The position numbers were made by a program, and so were the translations under genes. This document shows positions 1 to 9,300 of a stretch of DNA of 64,000 nt, piece by piece. The stretch spans positions 233,756 to 297,755 of the forward strand of contig NZ_JAKZGS010000004.1 in NCBI RefSeq assembly GCF_022549695.1, read 5' to 3'. Positions within the stretch are counted from its first letter, which is position 1. Every line of letters starts with the position of its first letter. The DNA is from Belliella calami (GTDB taxonomy: Bacteria; Bacteroidota; Bacteroidia; Cytophagales; Cyclobacteriaceae). The notes beneath the pieces were generated by a model. It made no database searches and was not told where the DNA came from. It saw only the letters and a program-made list of their open reading frames with translations.

Positions 1-1395
1 GTGTAATCCAATCTGGATATTTGAAATATTTTGGATAGTAGCCATATGCTCTAGGTCTTTCTCCAGTTTATCCGCCACCAATATGGAGGCCTGGATTTTG
101 CCCGTTCCGTTACATGAAGGGCAAGTTTCTTTAGTGACAATGTTGACTTCAGGTCTTACACGCTGTCTAGTGATCTGCATCAGACCAAATTTGGTCAATG
201 GCAGCACCGTGTTTTTGGACCTGTCATCTTTCATCTCATCTTTCATTGCATCATAGATCGCCTTCTTATTCTCGGCTCTTTTCATATCTATAAAGTCAAT
301 GACGATGATGCCTCCCATGTCTCGAAGGCGCAATTGTCTAGCAATTTCTTTGGCAGCCACCAGGTTGGTCTTCAATGCCGTAGTTTCCTGATCGCTTTCT
401 TGGTTGGATTTATTCCCACTGTTGACGTCGATGACGTGCAGGGCTTCGGTATGTTCAATAATAACATAACCACCTTGGGGAAGACTTATCGTCTGACCAA
501 ACAAGCTTTTGATTTGCTTTTCTATTCCAAAATTTTCAAAGAGCTTAGCTTTACCATTGTGAAGCTTCACTATTTTTTCCTTTTCAGGAGCGATAGATCT
601 GATATAAGATCTGATCTGATCGTAGATCAATTCATCCTCTACTGTGATTGCATCGAATGATTCGTTGAGCAGGTCTCTTATGATAGAGGATGCCATGCTC
701 ATTTCTCCGATTACCTTGTCTTTTGGTTTTGCTTTTGGAAGCTTTTTCATACCATCTTCCCAAGTGCTTACCAGATTCCTTAGGTCTTTGTCAAGTTCTG
801 TGACTGACTGACCTTCGGCTACTGTTCTGATAATCACGCCAAAATTGGCTGGTTTGATGGAAGTAATTAAGCGTACCAGCCTTTTTCTTTCGTCTGCACT
901 ACGGATCTTTTTGGATACGTTGACAGTGTTGGAAAATGGTACCAATACCAAATAGCGACCGGCAATGGAGAGCTCACAGGATAGTCGAGGGCCTTTCGTT
1001 GAGATAGGCTCTTTTACAACCTGAACCAATATTTGGTTGTTTTTAGGAAGGACATTGGAAATTTTTCCAAGCTTTTCTATATCAGGCTCTAGGTCAAACC
1101 CTTTTAAATTGTAACTGGTGTAGTTACCGTTTTTGGCCAATTTCGAAAATTTGTTAAGGCTATTGATCTGAGGGCCAAGATCCTGATAATGCAGGAAGGC
1201 ATCTTTTTCATAACCTACATCAATGAATGCTGCATTGAGCCCATTGACGATTTTCCGAACCGTTCCAAGATAAATATCACCGACTTTGAACTGATTATCT
1301 TCTCCATCGGAATGGAGTTCTACCAGGCTTTTGTCTTTTAAAAGAGCGATACGACTACCGCTTTGAGCAGAATCGATTACTAATTCTGTGCTCAA
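1..1395 (-). CDS. rng: Ribonuclease E/G family endoribonuclease (RNase G), C-terminus beyond the window
   Basis: Minus-strand frame open from a TTG start to the window edge (465 codons seen; the family is usually near 500-520). The start MSTELVIDSA is the usual opening of Bacteroidota RNase G, and no in-frame ATG lies upstream. An S1 RNA-binding domain follows (GDIYLGTVRKIVNGLNAAFI). Two catalytic metal-binding aspartates sit in HVIDVNSGNKS and IIVIDFIDMK, and the Zn-link CPSCNGTG is near the visible end. The family cleaves single-stranded RNA in 5S/16S rRNA maturation and mRNA decay. The 29-codon ribosomal-type gene lies just upstream on the same strand, which fits an RNA/ribosome locus. Confidence 0.93.
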   Translation of the reverse strand, partial: MSTELVIDSAQSGSRIALLKDKSLVELHSDGEDNQFKVGDIYLGTVRKIVNGLNAAFIDVGYEKDAFLHYQDLGPQINSLNKFSKLAKNGNYTSYNLKGFDLEPDIEKLGKISNVLPKNNQILVQVVKEPISTKGPRLSCELSIAGRYLVLVPFSNTVNVSKKIRSADERKRLVRLITSIKPANFGVIIRTVAEGQSVTELDKDLRNLVSTWEDGMKKLPKAKPKDKVIGEMSMASSIIRDLLNESFDAITVEDELIYDQIRSYIRSIAPEKEKIVKLHNGKAKLFENFGIEKQIKSLFGQTISLPQGGYVIIEHTEALHVIDVNSGNKSNQESDQETTALKTNLVAAKEIARQLRLRDMGGIIVIDFIDMKRAENKKAIYDAMKDEMKDDRSKNTVLPLTKFGLMQITRQRVRPEVNIVTKETCPSCNGTGKIQASILVADKLEKDLEHMATIQNISNIQIGLH

Positions 1396-1458
1396 ATCGT
1401 GTCTCTGTTTATGTGAATGAACGTTTACTGTAAAAACTCAAAAAGAAGAAGTAATTAA

Positions 1459-1548
1459 TTACTTCTTCTTATGTCTGTTTTTTCTAAGTCTCTTCTTACG
1501 CTTGTGCGTAGCGATCTTATGTCTCTTTCTTTTTTTACCGCAAGGCAT
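1459..1548 (-). CDS. 29-aa basic AURKAIP1/COX24-domain (bS22-like) ribosomal-type peptide
   Basis: A very short frame starting ATG CCT TGC GGT encodes 29 residues, about two thirds Lys, Arg and His: MPCGKKRKRHKIATHKRKKR followed by LRKNRHKKK. I recognise it as the small COX24/AURKAIP1-type protein conserved in Bacteroidota and related to the small-subunit protein bS22 of actinobacteria. It probably coats rRNA. It lies 63 bp upstream of the RNase G start and 29 bp downstream of the TPR gene stop, all on one strand, so co-transcription is likely. Family recognition comes from memory of the sequence; ribosome association is inference. Confidence 0.8.
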   Translation of the reverse strand: MPCGKKRKRHKIATHKRKKRLRKNRHKKK

Positions 1549-1577
1549 AGTTTTAAAGATTTAAGTTGAACAATTAT

Positions 1578-2396
1578 TTATAGCCTTTCGAGGTAGCTAT
1601 CGATACTAGACAAGATCATCTGATCTGTTGTCATACCTTTCACTTTCTCAAACTGCCTTTTTGATTTATTAGTTTGCTTTGATTCGAAATAACTTACAGC
1701 TAAATAAAATTGCCCCTGAAGATTGTCAGGATGGTATTGAACCAACTCCTCAAATCTTTCAGCTGCTCTATTATATTGACCGGACTGCATAGAAAGTGCT
1801 CCCATATTAAATAAGGCATCTTCATTTTTAGGATCTGCTTCCAATATTTCCCTCAGCATGGTAATACCCTGCATAGGATTGGAAGAAGACACGTAAGTCA
1901 TGGCCACTTTAGTTTTCAAATCAAGGCGTTTTGGATCTTTTTCCAAAACTTGATTCAGATAACTTCTTGTCTTTTCAGCCAATGTAGCTATTTTCTTCTC
2001 GTCCAAAGCGAATGTGTACGCTTCATAGTACGCATTCCCTGTTTTTTCTACTCTCTCTAGCTCGTTTGTCTTTTCCAAGGCACGTTCGTAATAGAACGCT
2101 GCACTGTCATATTTACTCGCCTGATAATAGAGTGAAGCAATAGAGTCTGCGAAGGTAACAAATTTTTCCTTATTATCTTCCGTTTCCAACTTTGCCAAGA
2201 GAGAGTTGATGTCTGACTTGATGGATTCATCCACTTCAGCCTCATGCATCCCAGCTTGATTGTTTGGCTCTGATTGTTCGGATTCGGTGATTTGAGCACC
2301 TCCCTCTTCATTATCCACCACAACTCTTGGAAGTGAAAATAGAATTGCTACAGCGACAATTCCAACGACGATGGCTATGATTTGAGATTTCTTCAT
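1578..2396 (-). CDS. Membrane-anchored tetratricopeptide repeat protein
   Basis: 272 aa. An uncleaved N-terminal anchor (KKSQIIAIVVGIVAVAILF, about residues 2-20) is followed by an acidic linker and, from about residue 75, helical repeats with TPR signatures (FYYERALEKT; NEDALFNMGALSMQSGQYNR; AERFEELVQYHPDNLQGQFY). It probably acts as a periplasm-facing protein-interaction scaffold; no enzymatic motif is visible. It lies 21 bp downstream of the HU gene, and this HU-TPR-rng order is common in Bacteroidota. The specific partner is unknown. Confidence 0.85.
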   Translation of the reverse strand: MKKSQIIAIVVGIVAVAILFSLPRVVVDNEEGGAQITESEQSEPNNQAGMHEAEVDESIKSDINSLLAKLETEDNKEKFVTFADSIASLYYQASKYDSAAFYYERALEKTNELERVEKTGNAYYEAYTFALDEKKIATLAEKTRSYLNQVLEKDPKRLDLKTKVAMTYVSSSNPMQGITMLREILEADPKNEDALFNMGALSMQSGQYNRAAERFEELVQYHPDNLQGQFYLAVSYFESKQTNKSKRQFEKVKGMTTDQMILSSIDSYLERL

Positions 2397-2417
2397 AAGG
2401 AAAAATAGTCCTCAGGA

Positions 2418-2726
2418 CTATTCCTGAGGAGCTAACTCTTTAATTTTTTTGCTACTCTTGATTTTCTCAATAAACACTTTGGATGGCTTGAATGCCGGTA
2501 CATAATGTTCGTCGATTACAATCGCAGTGTTTTTAGAAATATTACGGGCGATTTTTTTAGCTCTCTTCTTGTTTATGAAGCTGCCAAATCCTCTCACATA
2601 AATATTGTCTCCCTCTGCCATGGAATCTTTGACAACTTTGAAAAATGCCTCAATCGTTTGAGTCACATCATCTTTCTGGATTCCAGTTTTCTCGGAAATC
2701 TTGGTAATTACTTCTGCTTTAGTCAC
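2418..2726 (-). CDS. HU-family DNA-binding protein
   Basis: 102 aa. It has the HU/IHF fold signature: the N-terminal helix pair MTKAEVITKISEKTGIQKDD, the central GDNIYVRGFGSF strand, and the DNA-clamping beta-arm region (basic KKRAKKIARN, then VPAFKPSKVF). Such proteins bind and bend DNA as nucleoid dimers. It is slightly longer than the usual 90 aa because of a charged tail (KIKSSKKIKELAPQE). A Bacteroidota -7 box lies 68 bp upstream, so this gene probably heads the operon HU-TPR-bS22-like-rng. Confidence 0.93.
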   Translation of the reverse strand: MTKAEVITKISEKTGIQKDDVTQTIEAFFKVVKDSMAEGDNIYVRGFGSFINKKRAKKIARNISKNTAIVIDEHYVPAFKPSKVFIEKIKSSKKIKELAPQE

Positions 2727-2793
2727 GTTCTAATTATTTTAAATTATTATCGAATAAGCTTAACAACCTATTAACCAACTAATTTTGGGACTG

Positions 2794-2801
2794 CAAATTT
2801 A
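2794..2801 (-). promoter_or_regulatory. Candidate -7 promoter box (TAAATTTG) for the HU gene
   Basis: The minus strand reads TAAATTTG, an exact match to the Bacteroidota consensus TAnnTTTG. The nearest upstream TTG is 23 nt away rather than the preferred 19, so only the -7 element is well supported. Confidence 0.5.
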
Positions 2802-2886
2802 CAAGAAGCATTTCAATATAAAAACAATTTGACCAAAATTAGCTTCATTTGTTTAACGAAATATTATTAATAAAAATTTCAATGTT

Positions 2887-3960
2887 TTGAATAACAATCA
2901 TTTTGCCTCTATTTTATTGGACTGGTATGGTCTTCACAAAAGGGATTTGCCATGGAGAAACACCAAAGACCCATATATCATTTGGTTGTCTGAAGTAATA
3001 CTTCAACAAACTCGAGTGGCTCAAGGATTGCCTTATTTTGAAAAATTTCTCGAAAATTTTCCAAAAGTAGAGGATTTAGCCAAAGCTCCATCCGAAGAAG
3101 TCATGCGACTGTGGCAAGGACTTGGCTATTACAGCCGAGCACGCAATCTCCATTACTGTGCAAAAGACATCGTGAACACATATGGTGGGAAATTCCCCAA
3201 TGATTATAAATCATTGCTCAAACTTAAGGGTGTGGGAACTTATACTGCTGCTGCAATAGCTTCTTTTGCCTTTGACGAGTCTGTTGCTGTAGTTGATGGA
3301 AATGTGTTCAGGGTTTTGGCAAGATACTTTGGGGTCAGCACTGATATTGCAAGTAGCGGTGGGAAAAGAGAATTCGAAAAAATCGCCAATGAGCATATCA
3401 GCAAAAAGTATCCTGCCGAATATAATCAGGCAATTATGGAATTTGGTTCACTTCAGTGCACCCCAAACAATCCCTCCTGCAATGATTGCCCTCTAAATTC
3501 ATCCTGCTTCGCGTACAACAATGACTTGGTCTCACAACTTCCTGTCAAAATCAATAAAGTAAAAGTGAAAGAACGATTTTTTACTTATATATATATAGTA
3601 TGCGGCGAGTATGTAGTTGTCAAGCAAAGAGAGGCTGGTGATATTTGGCAGGGTTTGTATGATTTTCCATTGGAAGAAGGTGAAAAGAATGTTCTCCAAG
3701 AAATAAAAGAGCTAACTTTAATGCATGAATTAAAAGGGTTTGATCCAAAAGTACATTTTGATTCGGAAACAAGATTCAAACATATCCTTACACATCAAAG
3801 AATTTTTGCCAACTTTGCAACGTTTGTGATTGGTGAAAGCCATCTTTCTAAACTTCTAAATTGGGTTGAAAAAAATGACTATGAACTAGTCGATTTTTCA
3901 AGACTAGAATCAGTAGGCAAGCCTAGATTGATCGTGAAGTTTTTGAACGATGAAAAATAA
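2887..3960 (+). CDS. mutY: A/G-specific adenine glycosylase MutY
   Basis: 357 aa DNA repair enzyme that removes adenine mispaired with 8-oxoguanine. Visible features are the catalytic Glu in WLSEVILQQTR (E36), the helix-hairpin-helix LKGVGTYTAAAIAS, the catalytic Asp in VVDGNVFRVLARY (D137), and a complete [4Fe-4S] motif C-x6-C-x2-C-x5-C at C191, C198, C201 and C207. A C-terminal NUDIX-like 8-oxoG recognition domain follows. The start is TTG; an ATG five bases upstream is in another frame and stops after two codons. The gene is divergent from HU and followed by ssb, a conserved order in Bacteroidota. Confidence 0.95.
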   Translation: MNNNHFASILLDWYGLHKRDLPWRNTKDPYIIWLSEVILQQTRVAQGLPYFEKFLENFPKVEDLAKAPSEEVMRLWQGLGYYSRARNLHYCAKDIVNTYGGKFPNDYKSLLKLKGVGTYTAAAIASFAFDESVAVVDGNVFRVLARYFGVSTDIASSGGKREFEKIANEHISKKYPAEYNQAIMEFGSLQCTPNNPSCNDCPLNSSCFAYNNDLVSQLPVKINKVKVKERFFTYIYIVCGEYVVVKQREAGDIWQGLYDFPLEEGEKNVLQEIKELTLMHELKGFDPKVHFDSETRFKHILTHQRIFANFATFVIGESHLSKLLNWVEKNDYELVDFSRLESVGKPRLIVKFLNDEK

Positions 3961-4011
3961 TACTTAAATTTAATCGTAAACTTTTTGTCAAACATTTAAA
4001 CATTTACAAAT

Positions 4012-4476
4012 ATGGCTGGAGTAAATAAAGTAATTTTAGTAGGAAATCTGGGGCAAGATCCAGAAGTCAAACATTTGGAAGGTGACAAAGTCGTAGCCAA
4101 TGTAAGTATCGCCACCACAGAGTCTTACAAAGACAGATCTGGAAACCGTGTGGACAACACCGAATGGCACGATTTGGAACTTTGGGACGGACTTGCAAAA
4201 ATCGCTGAAAGTTATCTCAAAAAAGGGAGTAAGATCTATGTCGAAGGCAAGATCAAAACTGACAGTTGGCAAGACGAGCAAGGCAATAACCGCAAAAGAG
4301 TTAGGATAAGGGTTCAGAATATGACCATGCTTGATTCTCGTGCAGATGGCCAAGGTCAAAGCGGGCCAAGCAACAATAGCAGTACAAATTATGCTTCCAA
4401 CAATAGCAGTCCACAGTCAATGCCATCACAAGCAGTGTCTGAAGGTCCAGCTGATGATGATGATTTACCATTCTAA
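4012..4476 (+). CDS. ssb: Single-stranded DNA-binding protein
   Basis: 154 aa. N-terminal OB fold (MAGVNKVILVGNLGQDPEVK; YVEGKIKTDSWQDEQGNNRK), a Ser/Asn/Gln-rich flexible linker from about residue 108, and the canonical acidic tip DDDDLPF that recruits replication and repair partners. It coats ssDNA as a tetramer. It lies 51 bp after mutY and probably shares its transcript. Confidence 0.97.
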   Translation: MAGVNKVILVGNLGQDPEVKHLEGDKVVANVSIATTESYKDRSGNRVDNTEWHDLELWDGLAKIAESYLKKGSKIYVEGKIKTDSWQDEQGNNRKRVRIRVQNMTMLDSRADGQGQSGPSNNSSTNYASNNSSPQSMPSQAVSEGPADDDDLPF

Positions 4477-4605
4477 TCCTAAGTATTTCAATTGATAAAC
4501 TTATTTATCAGAGATTATCCAAGATAAATTTGACTCTAATAAAATAAATTTTCAAATTTAGCTTAGTTGTGAAATTAAAAATTAGAGTACTTTATCAGAA
4601 ATGGT

Positions 4606-4613
4606 TAATTTTG
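4606..4613 (+). promoter_or_regulatory. Candidate -7 promoter box (TAATTTTG) for gldE
   Basis: TAATTTTG matches TAnnTTTG exactly and ends 20 bp before the gldE ATG. No TTG lies at the preferred 19-nt spacing upstream, so this is a half-supported promoter. Confidence 0.45.
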
Positions 4614-4633
4614 CAGAAATAATTTAATAATTA

Positions 4634-5983
4634 ATGGACGACCCCTATCCGAGTATTTTATTGCTGGCTGAAATTTCAGAAATTTCGGCCAGCTATTTAT
4701 TGATCAATGGATTGATTTTTATCCTTTTACTAATTTCTTCCGGTCTAATATCTGGATCAGAAGTAGCGTTTTTTTCGCTTACTGCTGAAGATTTACATGA
4801 AATAGATACCCAGGGAGAAGAAAATGCAAGTAAGGTTATTCAACTTATAGAAGAACCACAACGGCTTCTCAGTACTATCTTAATCCTAAACAATCTAATC
4901 AACATCGGTATTGTCACCTTGACCACTTTCGTGTCTTGGACTATTTTTGGAATGGGGGCTACTGGTATAGTAATTATCCTTGTTCAGACCATTGGGGTCA
5001 CTTTTGCCATTGTTTTCTTCGGAGAGATTGTGCCAAAAGTCTACGCAACAAAAGCAAAAGTAGAATTTTCGCTGATGATGGCTCCTCTTATCAATATATT
5101 TTCGATTATCCTCAAGCCACTATCCATTTTTTTGATGAGCCTTAGCAATATCATCGAGAGAAGAATTGAGAAAAAGGGATATTCACTTTCGGTAGATGAG
5201 CTGCATCAAGCCTTGGAAATCACTTCAGAAGATACTACAGACGAAGAAAAAGATATTTTGAAAGGTATTGTGAACTTTGGGACACTTTCTGTAAAGCAGG
5301 TTATGCATTCCAGAATGGAAATCACTGCAGTAGATTTGGATACAGATTTTCATGAATTGATGGACAAAATCAACAAAAGTGGCTACTCTAGAATTCCTGT
5401 TTACAATGAAACCATTGACAGCATTGAGGGCATTCTTTATATCAAGGATTTGCTTCCACACATTGAAAAGGAAGAAGATTTTGAATGGCAAAGTTTGATT
5501 CGAAAAGGTTTTTTTGTTCCTGAAAACAAAAAAGTCGATTCGCTTCTGAAGGATTTTCAGAAAAAACACGTCCACATGGCCATCGTAGTAGATGAGTATG
5601 GTGGTACCTCTGGTTTGATTACATTGGAGGATTTGATCGAAGAAATTATCGGGGAAATCAATGATGAGTTTGACGATATCCAAGATTTCTTTTTTCAGGA
5701 AATAGATCCACAGACCTTTATTTTTGAGGGGAAAGTTTCATTGAATGATTTTTGTAAAAAATTGGATCTTGATCAGCAGATTTTTGATGAAGTGAAGGGC
5801 GAAAGTGAATCGTTGGGAGGATTGCTCTTGGAAATGAATTCCAAATTGCCAAAGAATGGTGTGAAAATCAACTTTGAGCATTTTGAATTTACCATCTTGG
5901 CTGTAGATACCAGAAAAATCAAAAAAGTGAAAGTAAGACTAAAAGATGAAGACGAAAAGAATCTAGATTCTCATGAAGATTGA
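4634..5983 (+). CDS. gldE: GldE-like CNNM/CBS-domain membrane protein
   Basis: 449 aa. An N-terminal CNNM (DUF21) membrane domain has about four hydrophobic segments between residues 20 and 170 ([20 protein letters not shown] is typical). A CBS pair follows at about 205-335 ([40 protein letters not shown]) and then a C-terminal CorC/HlyC transporter-associated domain. In Flavobacterium the orthologous gene follows mutY-ssb and is named gldE because mutants lose gliding. The family is related to Mg/Co efflux proteins, so the biochemical role may be ion transport. The usual partner gldD is not next to it here. A paralogue lies at 47396-48673. Confidence 0.85.
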   Translation: MDDPYPSILLLAEISEISASYLLINGLIFILLLISSGLISGSEVAFFSLTAEDLHEIDTQGEENASKVIQLIEEPQRLLSTILILNNLINIGIVTLTTFVSWTIFGMGATGIVIILVQTIGVTFAIVFFGEIVPKVYATKAKVEFSLMMAPLINIFSIILKPLSIFLMSLSNIIERRIEKKGYSLSVDELHQALEITSEDTTDEEKDILKGIVNFGTLSVKQVMHSRMEITAVDLDTDFHELMDKINKSGYSRIPVYNETIDSIEGILYIKDLLPHIEKEEDFEWQSLIRKGFFVPENKKVDSLLKDFQKKHVHMAIVVDEYGGTSGLITLEDLIEEIIGEINDEFDDIQDFFFQEIDPQTFIFEGKVSLNDFCKKLDLDQQIFDEVKGESESLGGLLLEMNSKLPKNGVKINFEHFEFTILAVDTRKIKKVKVRLKDEDEKNLDSHED

Positions 5984-6394
5984 GTTATATTCAAATTTGC
6001 GATCCAGTATAATATTCTGCGTCTAGCACTTTTTACAAAATGATTGTTATTCACAATTTTCAATAAAATCGAAGTTGAATCTACTGAATTCATTTTTGCA
6101 GGAGAAAAAATTAAAAAAAAATAATTTTTTTTTGTGACACCTTATAGTTTGATTTTTTATGTTTTGATTATGTTTTTTGGTTTGTTTTGAAACCATTAAA
6201 ATCATAATTTACATTTATTTTTTAAGTAATGTATTTTTTATTGACCAAAGCATATTTTTTATTTAAGGTAATTAATGTCAATAAACAATACAAACTACGC
6301 AGTTAAATTGTCAATTAGTTGCTTAAATTTTAATAGAAAGAAAATATTTTGTAAATTTTGCAACTCAAATTGAAACCTATTAAACTTATTGATA
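5984..6394. other. AT-rich intergenic region upstream of gltB
   Basis: A 411-bp gap dominated by A/T runs, with no credible ORF or RNA gene. Near its right end the motif TTTTGTAAATTTTG (6347-6360) occurs 35 bp before the gltB ATG. The same 14 bases occur upstream of the P-II gene (30613-30626). It resembles a -7 box with one extra base. Confidence 0.5.
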
Positions 6395-9300
6395 ATGAAA
6401 AAAGGATTATATCGTTCAGAATTCGAACATGATTCTTGTGGTATAGGTGCAGTAGTGAATGTCAAAGGAACAAAAACCCATGAGACAATCAGTGATGCAC
6501 TCTATATGTTAAGTAACATGGAGCACAGAGGAGGTAGGGGAAGTGATCCCAAAACTGGAGATGGTGCGGGAATTCTCATTCAGGTTCCGCACCCGTTCCT
6601 GAAAGAAGTAACTTCAAGAGCAGGATTCTCTATTCCTGATGCTGGAAGCTATGGTGTTGGGATGACATTTTTTCCTAAAAACAAGCAACTATATAAAAGA
6701 TCGAAAGAAAGACTAAACCAAATCATCAAAGAACTTGATTTCAAACTAATTGGATATCGTGAAGTTCCCGTTGATGAAACCGTACCTGGGTCAGGTGCTT
6801 TGGATGTTATGCCTGTAATTGAGCAGGTTTTTGTCTGCCACAAAGACGGACTTCAAGGCATTGATTTGGAGCGTAAACTATATGTGTTGAGAAACTACGC
6901 CACCAGCCAAATCAATAAAGAAATACCTGGTGTAAACAATGCTTTTTACTTTGCTAGTTTCAGTTCGAATACCTTAATATATAAGGGACAGTTGAGAACT
7001 GACCAAGTATTGCCGTTTTACAAAGATCTACAGAATAATAAAATCACTTCTGGACTTGCCATAGTACATTCGCGATTCTCTACCAATACCTTTCCTAACT
7101 GGAGACTTGCACAGCCATTCAGATACCTTTCCCACAATGGTGAAATCAATACCATCCGAGGAAACCTGAACAAGATGAAATCCAAGATGTCACTGATGCG
7201 TTCTGTGAATTTCACGGATTCTGAATTGTCTAAATTGATGCCTGTCACCAATAAGCAATACTCAGATTCTGCAAACTTGGATGCTTTGGTGGAATTGTTG
7301 ACACTTAGTGGTCGTAGCCTTCCCCATGTGATGATGATGCTCGTGCCAGAGGCATGGCAAGACAATCAGATGATGGACAAGGATAGAAAAGCCTTTTATA
7401 AATTCCATGCTGCATTGATGGAGCCATGGGACGGACCTGCCGCTTTGCTTTTCTCTGATGGAAAATCTGTAGGAGCTACCCTAGACAGAAATGGCCTGAG
7501 ACCATTGAGGTATTTTATCACCAATGATGATCGTCTTATTCTTTCATCCGAAGCAGGTGCACTGCCAATCCGTGAAGCAACCATCACAGAGAAAGGTAGA
7601 ATCAGTCCAGGAAGAATGCTTTGGGTAGATTTGGAAAAAGGAAAGATCTCCTTTGATGATGAAGTCAAGGCATCTGTATGTGACAACAAACCTTATGACA
7701 AATGGGTGAGAGAAGAAAGGCTGAAACTCAGGTTGATGCCTGATCCAGAGAAACTCTCAAATCCTTACACCACAGAGGAGATCAAAAAACGCCAAACAAT
7801 CTTTGGATACACTTCCGAAGAATTGAATATGATCCTCAAGCCAATGGGAGACACATCTTACGAGCCAATTGGTTCTATGGGAGCGGATACTCCATTAGCA
7901 GTTTTATCAAAGCAAAGCCAACACATATCCAATTACTTCAAGCAGCTTTTTGCTCAGGTAAGTAACCCGCCGATTGATCCAATCAGGGAAAAATTGGTAA
8001 TGTCACTTTTCACCAGAATCGGTGAGAGCCATAATATATTGGACGAAAGCCCAAGACATACAAGACAGATCCATATCTCGCAGCCAGTCTTGCTAAATGA
8101 AGATTTGGAAAAACTCAAACACCTCGAAGAGCAAGGCTACAGAACTGTAACACTTCAGGCACACTTTGAAGCTGATCATCAGCCAGGAAGAATTCTTGAA
8201 GCTTTGAATAGTCTTTGTAGAGAAGCAGAAGGGGCAATTTATGCCGGCAAAAACATTATCATCATTTCAGACCGAAATAGTACTGAGTCAAAAGCGCCAA
8301 TTCCGTCATTATTGGCTATAGGTGCTGTTCATCATCATTTGGTGAAAAAGAAACTGAGAACCAGAGCTGGCTTGGTAATAGAGGCGGGAGATATTCGTGA
8401 AACGCATCATTTCGCAACAGTAATTGGATATGGCGCCTCTGCCATTAATCCATATTTAGCGCTTGAAAGTTTGGTTCATCTGAACGAAAAAGGTCATCTT
8501 TCGAAAGAGATTCCAACCAAACAGCTTTTTGCCAATTATCAGGCAGCTGTGGGTAAAGGATTGCTAAAAGTACTATCCAAAATGGGGATCAGTACACTAC
8601 AATCCTACCAGGGGGCTCAGATTTTTGAAGCGATAGGATTAGGTCCAGAAGTGATCGATAGATGTTTCAAAGGCACAGTAAGTAGAATTTCTGGAATTTC
8701 CTTTGATGAATTGGCTGAGGAAGTATTGATCAGACACCATGCTGCATACAATACTGACAGCCCAATATTGGAAACTGGAGGGGTGTATCAATGGAAAAGG
8801 AGAGGTGAAAAACATCTATTCAATCCAGAGACAATCCATTTACTCCAAAAATCCACTAGGCTGAATGATTTCAATCTCTACAAGAAATTTGCTGAAAAAA
8901 TTAACATCCAAACAAAGGATGCCTTGACTTTGAGAGGGCTTTTTGAATTCAAAAAGAGGATATCTATCCCAATCGAGGAAGTAGAGCCGATCGAGTCAAT
9001 CTTAAAAAGATTCGCTACCGGTGCCATGTCTTTTGGTTCGATCTCACATGAAGCACACAGTACGTTGGCTATAGCAATGAACAGAATCGGAGCGAAAAGC
9101 AACAGTGGAGAAGGTGGAGAAGATGAGATCAGATTCGAAAGAAAAGAAAATGGTGACTGGGAACGCTCTGCCATCAAGCAGGTCGCTTCAGGCCGATTTG
9201 GTGTAACTAGCAATTACCTCAGCAATGCTGCTGAGATTCAGATAAAAATGGCCCAAGGAGCAAAACCTGGTGAAGGTGGTCAGTTGCCAGGCCATAAAGT

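Noticed and set aside
334-660. Plus-strand ORF inside the RNase G gene
   Set aside because: Antisense to a well-conserved frame with catalytic motifs; its protein has no recognisable features.
2882-2884. ATG just upstream of mutY as its start
   Set aside because: It is out of frame and followed two codons later by TGA; the TTG at 2887 gives the conserved N-terminus.
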